From positions 340,469 through 404,468 of the forward strand of contig CM007334.1 in the NCBI GenBank assembly GCA_000333855.2: a stretch of DNA of 64,000 nucleotides. The letters run 5' to 3'. A program made the position numbers and the translations under genes. The notes below the pieces were generated by a model. It did no database searches. It worked only from the letters and a program-made list of their open reading frames with translations, and was not told where the DNA came from. The stretch is from Endotrypanum monterogeii (taxonomy: Eukaryota; Euglenozoa; Kinetoplastea; Trypanosomatida; Trypanosomatidae). This document shows positions 45,648 through 54,461 of this stretch, one piece after another. Each line of letters starts with the position of its first letter. Within the stretch, counting starts at the first letter, position 1.

Positions 45648-48106
45648 CTTTTTTTTTCTTTTCTTTTCTGCTTCTTCTCTCGCGCCACTTGCCGCAGTGG
45701 CAGAAAGTGGTGCTGGTGTAGGACTTATTTGGCAATGCAACAGATATCTATTTTTTTTTCCTTTTGCGGCGCGCGCATCTGCAAGACTTTGGGCCTTTCG
45801 CACCCCTCTGTCCTTTTGACACGAACGCAAGTGTATCGATAAGAAAAAATATGCAAACGCCTTCACAAGCACGCAAGCAGAAGAATGTGAGGAGGGAAAG
45901 ACTTTCTACGTCGGCTAGTTCTCTGCCCAGTGGCCGCTCTCTACCACCGACAGGGCGAAGGGGAGGACCGCAGAAACGGCGGTGCCGCTGTATTGTGAAT
46001 GCGGTCAATATCGGAGGAAATCAAGGCGATAAGAAAAACAATTAGGAAAAAAAAGGTTGCGATAGAGAAGGGGGAGAAGGACAGCGCTTGTGCTCCATGG
46101 TCACGAAAGCACATTCAGGTATATATCCGTTCAAAGACAGTATCACGGACTTTGTGGCGCGCGACGAGTCACTGTACGGCTAGGGTAACCTTCTGTGCCT
46201 GCACGGTAGCACCCTCCCACAGCTTTACTTCGTCCAAGACCACCATCCCTCACCCTCGCCGTCGGAGTGTTTGCTCAGGTATCATGGAAAGCAGTGAAGG
46301 CGGATTACAGACGCTGTAGAGCATGTGTTACATCCTGCCCTCTCCCCCGATTCCCTCACCCTTGCGCCTTGACGTCAAGCCGACCCCCTAGCAGTTGCGA
46401 GGGCACGGAAAGAAAAAGACCACCGGACGCTTTTTCTTGCTAGCCAGAACAGCATTATGTTGCAGAAATGTTTCGCACCCCCCCCTGCGCTCCCTCACTC
46501 CGTAACCCTTGTTTTTTTTCTTTTAGCGTCCACGCAATACTATGGTTGCAATCTCTCTGGCAGGCGTGGGCTACAGATAACAAGAAACGCAAAGCTAATT
46601 ACTGCCGCCGCCACGCCCCGCCTTCCCCCTCCTTGCCCACAACTAGATGGATATATATATATATATATATGGATGTAAAGAAAGAAAGGATTGACGAGCG
46701 GCTTATACGTCCCACCCCTCATTATTTTCTTTTCCCGCGCCATTTTCCCATCTTCTCCCTTTCAGACGTCTTGACGTGGGTGTGTGGTGGAACTCCTCCC
46801 CACCTCCCTTGCGAAACACCAACCGCTCCAGCAATGATGCAAAAAAAAAAAAAGGAGAGAGCAGCCGAAGTGACACGCGAAAGATCACACAACCCTCCGT
46901 GACAACACACAAGTGAACAACGGTCAGGAGAAGAGAAACCGAAATTTAAAAATGTATACAAGACACAAACTCACACTCGAAGACCAAAACACTGTCGAAG
47001 AAATGCACGTCGACCTGTGTCGGCATCACAACCACGGTGACGCAGCCCGCCAGGAAAAAAAAAACGTCCTTTTTCCCTTCACTTTACCCGTACTGCTTCC
47101 CATCCTCCACTCCACTGTGCTTTCACAGGGCCACACCGGCGCCGGCACACCGAAGTACCCCCGCATGATTGGTGTATGCAGAGGAGCATGCTTGTTACAT
47201 GATGGGGCGGACACAGACACTAGCCGCTACAATATATATATATATATATATAAGGGGAAAGATGCGGGAGGGGGAAAAAAAGTCGTCCGCATAAGGACCA
47301 GTAACCAAACAGAGAGGAAACTTGAGAAAGACAGAGGGAATGGCAGGAGAGCAGAGAGGAAAAAAAAACAAGAAAAAAAGGCGAGCGTCTCATGAGTGCG
47401 TAGACGACAGAGAGCAAGGCAGGAACAGACCATTACACATCTACAAGAAAGAAGAAAACACACAAAGGGGAGAGGGAAGCAATATGGAACAAATAGGAAT
47501 CCAAAGACGTCTTTTTTTTTCTTCCTGATTGAAAATGAAGGCAGCCTGCGAACCAATGATTTAACTCAGGCCTGATTCCTTGCGAAAATGGACTGGTGTG
47601 TATTTGCATTAGTTTTTTCCGATGTGTAACCAAAGCTACATCTTGCCCCTCCTTCGCTCTCTGTTGAGGTAAACATTGGCCTCCTCTTATGCAAGGATCG
47701 ATTTCCCCACCTCTCTCCCTCCCCCCTCCCCCCTTCCCCGCCTACCTGTGTGTGTGTGTGTGTGTGTGTTGCTCACGGTTCGTCTTCATCACGAGTGGCG
47801 CTCAGCTGAAACGGAGAACAAGGCAGAAAACACAGACGCAGAAATCGAGACAGACCTGTAGTAAAGGAGCAGCCAGCGGCTATTGCAGCAAAAGAGGCCC
47901 ACCCGGCAACGTGAGAGCCCAAACTATCCCCCATCCACTTCTCAAAAAGCGAGAATACAAGAAAAAAAAGCGGGTAAGTTGGAAAAGTCGCCTAATTTCT
48001 TTTGCCGTTAGCAACCACACCATGGCGAAGTAGACCGTAATGAATAAAAAGCTTCCGAGGGATTTGTGAGGCTTCTCATTCGAATAGCCGATCTCCCCCA
48101 TCACCA
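45648..48106. other. Intergenic region, sulfotransferase-like gene to VTC1
   Basis: 2.5 kb without a supported gene. It holds the sulfotransferase splice tracts (45875-46080), (TA)n runs at 46651-46670 and about 47232-47252, (TG)n near 47749-47770, A-rich blocks and the VTC1 3' UTR. A 65-75 residue hydrophobic frame just after the VTC1 stop has no supporting feature. Confidence 0.65.
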
Positions 48107-48643
48107 CTACGAAAAGCGTGTCGACTCCGAAGAAAAGACTACCGCCTGCGTGTACTGGCGCTGGAGTGAGAAAAGAGTCGCCAAAACCAACGCGGAGCCG
48201 AGTACAAGCACCAGCATGGTTGGGCCGCGCGTGTCGTCGTAGCGCATGGGCTCACGCATGTAGATTTTGTTTGCGCGATCCCGGAAAATAAACAGCGAGT
48301 ACACCATAAAAACAATCGAAACGGGGAGCAGAACCAGACCAGCAAGCTCTGCACCGTTACTCGTAGAGTCACCGAAGTTCAGCAGGGTCAGAGACATCAA
48401 CCCTACCATCACAGAAATCGAGAGCCATTTCAGAAATGTCCTCTCATTCGCGAAGAAGGTCTTGGGGTCGATTTTCTGGGGCACACAAATACGCTTGTCG
48501 TTAACCGACCCGGTCAGATTACGGCCGCCCGGACCCTGCAGGCTCTCGTATTTGTCATCACCCTCATCTTGACCTTCAGCCCACGGCTTCAGAGAACCGC
48601 CGACACAGCACAGGTACGAAAGACCGCGGCTAGTAGCGTCCAT
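48107..48643 (-). CDS. VTC1: Vacuolar transporter chaperone 1 (VTC1), polyphosphate synthesis
   Basis: 178-residue membrane subunit of the VTC complex, which makes polyphosphate at the acidocalcisome membrane and moves it into the lumen. The DUF202/VTC1 signature is plain: VPQKIDPKTFFANERTFLKW (54-73) leads into three hydrophobic helices at about 73-91, 99-120 and 141-160, with a conserved basic loop FRDRANKIYMREP (120-132) between the last two. Yeast Vtc1 has the same three-helix layout and lacks the SPX and catalytic domains found in Vtc4. The N-terminal ~50 residues are specific to this group. A T-rich tract sits directly before the ATG with no intervening AG, so the acceptor is probably farther up, at 48842-48843. 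Confidence 0.93.
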   Translation of the reverse strand: MDATSRGLSYLCCVGGSLKPWAEGQDEGDDKYESLQGPGGRNLTGSVNDKRICVPQKIDPKTFFANERTFLKWLSISVMVGLMSLTLLNFGDSTSNGAELAGLVLLPVSIVFMVYSLFIFRDRANKIYMREPMRYDDTRGPTMLVLVLGSALVLATLFSLQRQYTQAVVFSSESTRFS

Positions 48644-48909
48644 GGTTGCACAAAGATCGATAGGAAAAAAAAATAGAAATTGCTAAGCTGCTCTAGGGAA
48701 CCGCTCAAAGCAGCTCGCACAGATGTATGGTGGTGCAGTGAAGACAACAGGCAATGATGTAGGCGTACAAACGACCTTTTGCGGACTTATGTATCTCTCT
48801 GTCGTTTAATTTTCCTTTTCGAGGGAGCGGACAGTAGCTCACTGCGTTCAGATGAGACGAGCAAGAAGAGCGAGGGAAAGGAATGGAAAATGAGTGAAAA
48901 GAAGGTCGA

Positions 48910-48968
<59 letters not shown>

Positions 48969-49368
48969 ATGTTACTTTCTCAGTTTTAGTGAGAACAGTT
49001 TGCATTGATCACCTTCGAAAGCTGCGCTTTTATACGGGGTATCAGTTTAACCGTAATGCATTCGCTGGCAGTCCAGGATACGGCTTGGTACCCTGAGTGA
49101 CATGCATGTGCTTGATGCTCTCCTCCCCCCACCCTCCACCATCATCGCTGTACGCAAGCACACACGCGGAAACCACAGCGAAAACCACGACAAAGCAAGG
49201 GTTAACCCCCGCAGGAATAGGGAGAAAAAGGATATGGAATCGACCTCGATAACCGAAAGCGGCGAATTCAATGAAGAAAAAAAAGGAAAAAGTCAAGAAC
49301 ACCGCTCGTATTTGGGAAGGCTCACGAGACTGTTACCGACGCTAGCCATGTTGCAGGAAACCAAACGA
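48644..49368. other. Intergenic region, VTC1 to small membrane protein
   Basis: No gene. It contains the probable VTC1 splice tract (48850-48905, purine-rich on the plus strand) and a 41-base (TA)n run followed by (TG)n (48914-48969). Confidence 0.7.
48914..48969. repeat. (TA)n-(TG)n compound microsatellite
   Basis: 41 bases of AT followed by TG units. This is the longest AT run in the window. Confidence 0.95.
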
Positions 49369-49992
49369 CTACTCTTCGTTATTTGAAGGTGTCAAGGGCT
49401 GGCTATCGCTGTCCAGAGAAGCGATCAGCACAGATTGTGTGGGGTTGTGGGCCGCTAGGTAGTTGGTGGTGAACACGCCAGCTGTGATAGCAAAACGCCA
49501 CAGCATAGTCCATGCCAAGTAACGGTGCAACGGAAGGCGCCAATGCAGAGCATTCTCAGCACCGTTCACCGCAAGGCTAATGAGATGTAGCAATACAACT
49601 ACCAATGCCCCGGGAAAAACGAGAGAGTACATAAGAAATGGTACAGCTTTCCTATCCCCCTCTCCGCTACAGATCACCGACAGTGGCCACGGCAGAGAAC
49701 GTAATACCGAAAGCTTTATTGCTGGACTCTGACCCAGAGCCACAGCCCGCGTGATCAAGGTGCTGTTAGAAAACACCATGGCACCTATGAAAAACGTAAA
49801 TGTGAAGACATTTACCCAAAGGTTCTGAGTGACTAGAACTGCTGGGGCGCTACTGTTTACCACGGTGGACTTCTCCATGAAATAGCATGTGAAAAGCATC
49901 ACGCAGTTCATTACACAAAAAGAAACAGCAAACGTGGGGCGCATAAGCACCTCAAGAAAGGAATCTGTTTCTGGGAGAGGACGAAACTCCAT
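49369..49992 (-). CDS. Small polytopic membrane protein, unknown function
   Basis: 207 residues, not recognised. Four hydrophobic segments are visible at about 20-40, 57-77, 118-142 and 157-180, with a hydrophilic acidic C-terminus (ASLDSDSQPLTPSNNEE). There is no cleavable signal peptide. The frame extends to a GTG at 50016, but the first ATG is at 49992. A splice AG at 50030-50031 after ACCTTCTTTCTCTGAG gives a 5' UTR of ~38 nt. GC content (about 47 percent in a hand-counted line) is well below that of genes farther left. It lies between COQ9 and VTC1 on the same transcript. Confidence 0.75.
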   Translation of the reverse strand: MEFRPLPETDSFLEVLMRPTFAVSFCVMNCVMLFTCYFMEKSTVVNSSAPAVLVTQNLWVNVFTFTFFIGAMVFSNSTLITRAVALGQSPAIKLSVLRSLPWPLSVICSGEGDRKAVPFLMYSLVFPGALVVVLLHLISLAVNGAENALHWRLPLHRYLAWTMLWRFAITAGVFTTNYLAAHNPTQSVLIASLDSDSQPLTPSNNEE

Positions 49993-52010
49993 TACGTTCT
50001 CCCTGAAGTAACGCACTTTGGTCGATCGGCTCAGAGAAAGAAGGTACTATGTGAGGGAATCACGAACGACTCAATGAGGGCGCGTACGGAAGACAGGAAC
50101 GTCAAAATGGTCAACTTGTCGGAGGCGTGGCGAGTAAAGTCAATTTTTCGTCAAAAGAAAAGGCCCATATGTGCCGACAAGAGTACAGACGCAAGTTAAT
50201 GAGGCAGTGTACAGGAGCATGCACGAAAAGAAATTCAGTGGAAGACTACCCCACCCCGAAGTACTTGTGCTAACTTTAAAACCAAGAATGCCACAAGAAA
50301 GTTTTTCTTTTTTCCTAGCACAACCTCTAAGTGGACTCTTCCATTCGTTTGTATGGCCTTATTTGTCTCTTATTTCTCAGATATTCTTTACTTTCTTCGC
50401 ATCATCTGTGTCTGTGTGTGTGTGTGTTTGTGTGTGGAAGGGCAAATAGTTTTAAGAGAGGTGGGAAGTACTATTTGGTGAATCAGTACATCGAGTCTGC
50501 TGAAAAGCGAGTCACTGGAGAAACTCTTACAGCATGGCCTGAAAAGGGGGGAGCAAGAAAAGCTCTATTTTCTTGTCACCTCAAACAGCCTCATAGACTC
50601 TTGTGGGAGAGTCGGAAACAGAAAAAAATACCAACAATACAAAAAAAAAACGTGACGGAGCCATGCTGCTAAACTTCAAGCTGAAATTTACAAAAGCAAA
50701 TGAGTATTTGCTTTAAACATTCTTTCAGAGTTGATAGCAAACCTCAGCAGCACCGATACATGGCGCGCCTGTGAGGATGGGCTATTTGTTGCAACCGACC
50801 TGAAGAAACAGAGAAGCGAGTCTTTTTTCTTCTCTTTTCCTTGAATTCCTGCTAGACGGAGATCAATGTACCAGATACAGAGGGCTGACAAGCGTCGACC
50901 ATAAACGCTCCTAAAACGCAAATCACGACATTCGGGAGATTCACTCTTTTGCCTTTGGTTTGCGGGCACTATTCAACGCTCTGCTATTCAGTACGGTGCA
51001 GAAGGCTTATTACTAATGGCCACAATAATTCAGCGACTCCCGTCACCTAAAATAACGATCAAAGAGACGCCCGTTAGGTGTGGACATAAATCTTTTTCCT
51101 ACGTAGCGTCGCTTCTTGAATGATAAACGGAGTCGAAATGATGCTTGGAGCATCCGACCTTTTCTGGAGTGTATTTTCTCTACACATAACACTGGATCAT
51201 GGAGGCCCGAAATAATATGTCCGTACCAGCACCAGAAAGAACTGTATCGGAATGATAGCTGTTATTGAGAGACCCAGCTCCTTGGTGCAGCTACCCCTGT
51301 TTCTATCTAGCGTGATATGTAGCTGAGCATTTTAATCCTCTGTAGCACACCGGGAAAGACTGAAACAGACCGTCACCGAGGTACGCCTCACTTGGTTTCA
51401 CAAAACATCACGGATTGGCTATTCATTTTTCGCAACTCTACACCCATGGGTACTGTTGAACTAAAGAGGAAAAATTGTGTGATGAAGGCGTCTGAACATC
51501 AAGTAGCATTGAACTTACAGGAAGTGAAATAAAGACCTCTAGCAATATCAAAGCTGTGAGCAGTGATTGTATTTTCTCCCGAACGATGTCAGTAATACTT
51601 TACGAAGCATAAAGGCTCCTCATCCTTTAATCAAGGGATTGGCCTCTGTGATCATGCCCGCACCTACAGATGAATAACGATTACACAAAGACGCAGTGTA
51701 GCATGAAAATGTGTTGATTCGAAATTAGGGAAATAGTGAAAAGAGTTATCAGGGTGGAATCATTGATTGCGAACATGAAGAGATTTTGGGTAGGATACAG
51801 AAGAAATAATAAGTTCTTTGGCAGGATACCAAGCTGCTATGGAGGTAATCTGAAAAGTGAATGCCCTCCAATTCTATCACTTAGAATTGGCCAATCCCGT
51901 AAAGTAGAGAGGTAAACTTAAAAAAAAAACGAATGTGAAGACATTGAACTTGTGGGGGCAGCATGGACAGAGAAAAACAAAGCCTGAGGTCAGCAGCATG
52001 CTACAGTATA
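49993..52010. other. Intergenic region, small membrane protein to COQ9; microsatellite-poor
   Basis: 2 kb with no gene supported. Apart from one short (TG)n near 50411-50434 it lacks the dinucleotide repeats seen elsewhere. Between about 50970 and 51935 neither strand has an open frame of 60 codons. It should hold the COQ9 3' UTR. I see no tRNA or other RNA gene in it. Confidence 0.65.
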
Positions 52011-52823
52011 TTAGAAAAACCTTTCGACTGCCGATTTCGTTAAAACCTGAGTATCAGATGCGTTCCGTGAGACGTCACCTAGCAAAGAAGTTGTGGCAGC
52101 CCCATACAAGACTGCGATCTGGGCTCGCTTACAGTACCACCCGATATTCAGCGCGGAGTGGCCACCGTAGGGACCAGACGAGAGTGAAACACCTTGAAGG
52201 AAGCCCTTCAAAAAAGCGGAGGTCGGCGAAATATCCTTCGTACCAGCCTCTTGATACTGAATGCGGGATGCCATTGCCTTTGACTGAAGGATTTGCCGTG
52301 CTAACTCAAGCAACTCTGTGAGCTTTGCGACGCGCTCCATGTAGTAAGCTGTGGTGTCAACAAACTCGGCCAAGTTGAGAATTGTGTAGGGCATGTTAGA
52401 TGGTAGGTATTCGAGAGCAACAGCGCTGGGCCAGTGCTCTACCAAAGGTGTAAGTGACTTAACCTTCGATAAAATAGCTTGCTCCACAACATTCTGTTCT
52501 GTAGGTAGTAAAAGTCGATTTTGAACGAAGGAATTAACGTTCAAGTCAATTTTCTGGATTATTGAATCTTTGTTGAAGGCAGATTCTAGTTGCTGTTGCA
52601 CTTGTGCGTTTGTAGTTTTCACAATGTACTCAACGAGAGCAATAGGGAAGCCTCTGCTGAAAATTTGAGACAGCGTACGGTCGCTGATATCCTCGGATTC
52701 GAGTGATTTAAGAGATGCTATCAGGGCCGCGTTTGTGAAACCAGTGTTGCGGACATGTTTGGCTGCTTCAGACAATATTTTAGTGCGCAGCCCAGCCTGG
52801 GCCGGACTCAAAGCTGCACACAT
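52011..52823 (-). CDS. COQ9: Ubiquinone biosynthesis protein COQ9
   Basis: 270-residue lipid-binding partner of COQ7 in coenzyme Q synthesis, on the matrix face of the mitochondrial inner membrane. The family is recognised from SDRTLSQIFSRGFPIALVEY (47-66), the HWPSAVALEYLPSNMPYTIL segment (130-149) feeding into helices with an aromatic EFVDTTAYYMER, and the C-terminal GWYCKRAQIAVLYGAATTSLL (228-248), which matches the W-Y-x-KRA...Y...E pattern, then DVSRNASDTQVL. The N-terminus is basic and lacks acids before residue 19, as in a targeting peptide. Compared with animal COQ9 there is a longer stretch (~172-222) between the last two helices. An upstream in-frame ATG at 52907 is excluded by the splice AG at 52855-52856. 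This is the first gene of the leftward polycistron within the window. Confidence 0.88.
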   Translation of the reverse strand: MCAALSPAQAGLRTKILSEAAKHVRNTGFTNAALIASLKSLESEDISDRTLSQIFSRGFPIALVEYIVKTTNAQVQQQLESAFNKDSIIQKIDLNVNSFVQNRLLLPTEQNVVEQAILSKVKSLTPLVEHWPSAVALEYLPSNMPYTILNLAEFVDTTAYYMERVAKLTELLELARQILQSKAMASRIQYQEAGTKDISPTSAFLKGFLQGVSLSSGPYGGHSALNIGWYCKRAQIAVLYGAATTSLLGDVSRNASDTQVLTKSAVERFF

Positions 52824-52854
52824 TGTTCTTTTAAAGACCACCTTTGTAATTTTG

Positions 52855-52925
52855 CTGTTATAATGAATAGCCGTGCAACACACAGAGCAAAGGGGGGAGC
52901 AAGACAACGAGTGGAGAAAATGAAA
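52855..52925 (-). promoter_or_regulatory. Trans-splice acceptor deciding the COQ9 start
   Basis: The minus-strand pyrimidine-rich stretch (TTTCATTTTCTCCACTCG to TGCTCCCCCCTTTGCTCT) is followed by ATTATAACAG, with its AG at 52855-52856. The 5' UTR would be ~32 nt. Confidence 0.7.
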
Positions 52926-53390
52926 CGAAACATGACCGTCCCGGAATGTTTCTCATCGCTTCTCTGGGTCCTTCTTTCACATCCTGTCTTTCTGAGTGAA
53001 GCTACATTCCGTTAGCGATGGCCGCTGTCACGTTGCATGCTGATTGACAGATGTTTCGTCCATCTAAATGTCCCGGAGTGATGGCGCCACTCGCTGAGGT
53101 TTAGTGCTGGTCTGCCTTTACGTTTCCGACGTATTTGGCCACACACAGATATCCACAGATCCTCTGCATCACACCCTCAGCTCAAAAGTTAAACAACGAC
53201 GGGGTGAAGTCTTTGGAAAACTCCAGAACAACGCCCCCACTCCCCCCCCAAAAAAAATAGTGGGATATAAGTGTGTGTAGGAAGACAAATGGGAAAGAAA
53301 GGATGGCCACATTTCAGTCGACCAGCCGTTACAGCCTTCACTGCAGCTTGTTCTTGTAAATATCACGCAAAACGGCGGGGAAGCGTACCC

Positions 53391-53405
53391 GGGGGGGGGG
53401 GGGGG
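53391..53405. repeat. G15 homopolymer inside the strand-switch region
   Basis: 15 consecutive G, preceded by CCC. G-rich tracts are recurrent at trypanosomatid divergent start regions. Confidence 0.9.
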
Positions 53406-54312
53406 AAGCATTTGTATAGAACCCGACCAAGAAGTTTTTTCTTCAAAGAATCATCTGACAAAGCCTACTATTCATGCATGAAACCGTTTTCGAATTTTCT
53501 CAGTGGACAAAAAACTTTGTTCTGTAAGTTTGAAGGGTTGTATACATTATCTATTGGCCTAGTGGTAACAGCGAACGATTATGAATTGGAAATGTATAGC
53601 GACAAAAGCCCCTTTTCCATTTTTTTGTGTCGATCACATAATCGCGACGGTGGATTCCACCGGCTGCGTAACTACAACGTTTTTTCACCACTTATAAAGT
53701 CGCCGGACTCAGTCCTACACTGATTCTATCGTGATCAAACCATGACCTCTTTTTGTTTCTTCTTTATACGTGTACTTCCACAGAGAAGCGTTGCAGGAAT
53801 GAGGCCGAAGAGCTGAGCCGTAAAGTCCTTGCACGCCTTTTTCGGGTACTCCATGACACGCAGCTTCATGCGCTGGAAAACTTAGATCAACGTCAATGGA
53901 AAAATGATGATGAGTGCATTCATAAGGCAGTGTTTTGTGGTTGAAGTGCATGGGATTTGTATAACTGCACTAGACGCGTAAATCTCTTATTGCGTTTTAC
54001 TCGGAGCTCTCAGCAACGTAGTTCTCCACGAACCGCCCGAAGCGGCTGCCTATCCGAGATAAAGAGTGAAACGCTTCTTGCCGAGCTTCAGCGAACCGTG
54101 CGAAAAAAAAAAAACTATTAATCACAGGCTTCCATATGAAATTGAGGTCACTTGTGTTTTTGTCCTTCGTCTACTAGAATCTCTTTTCCGCAACACGGCA
54201 GGAAACGCCATTCTCAACGACAAGACTGAATCCAAAAAGAGGGTCTAGAATCAGATGGTAGTAACGACTAGAGGCATTTCCAAGTGTGGGGATGTCTTTT
54301 TATTGCCCGCTG

Positions 54313-54412
54313 TATATATATATATATATATATAACTACTTTTTCTCATCTTCTTGTTTGCATCACTTTTTTTTTTCTGCTGCGTACCGCTTGTTGGGGG
54401 CCTATGGAAAAG
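54313..54412 (+). promoter_or_regulatory. (TA)n, polypyrimidine tract and trans-splice acceptor of dynein
   Basis: A (TA)n run (54313-54334) precedes TTTTTCTCATCTTCTTGTTT and T10CTGCTGC tracts (54340-54382). The first AG is at 54411-54412, about 50 nt before the ATG at 54462, and an in-frame TAA lies at 54417-54419. Confidence 0.75.
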
Positions 54413-54461
54413 TGGATAAAGAAGTTTCTTGTACAAAAGCACACCCAAGCAGCAGGAAAAG

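Larger units (their letters stand above)
52824..54461. promoter_or_regulatory. Divergent strand-switch region, candidate Pol II transcription start region
   Basis: Genes to the left run leftwards and dynein runs rightwards, so transcription must diverge here. In trypanosomatids such regions are the main RNA polymerase II start sites, marked by H2A.Z and acetylated histones. Contents: COQ9 splice signals at the left, C5/C8-A8 tracts (53233-53257), a G15 run (53391-53405), no long ORF with an ATG, and at the right a (TA)n run and a strong pyrimidine tract before dynein. No TATA-type element can be defined. Confidence 0.75.

Noticed and set aside
47880..48104. ~70-residue hydrophobic frame directly after the VTC1 stop
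   Set aside because: First codons are GTG, no splice signal of its own, and it lies in the VTC1 3' UTR.
52011..52321. Plus-strand frame overlapping COQ9
   Set aside because: Shadow of the COQ9 coding sequence on the opposite strand; no family match.
53555..53636. tRNA-like signal: TGGCCTAGTGG matches the Pol III box A, and a T7 run lies about 70 bases on
   Set aside because: No GGTTCGANTCC box B and no cloverleaf could be drawn, so it is probably chance.
53271..53723. 150-codon plus-strand frame in the strand-switch region
   Set aside because: Begins at GTG, includes a poly-Gly from the G15 run, and resembles no family; kept only as a note.
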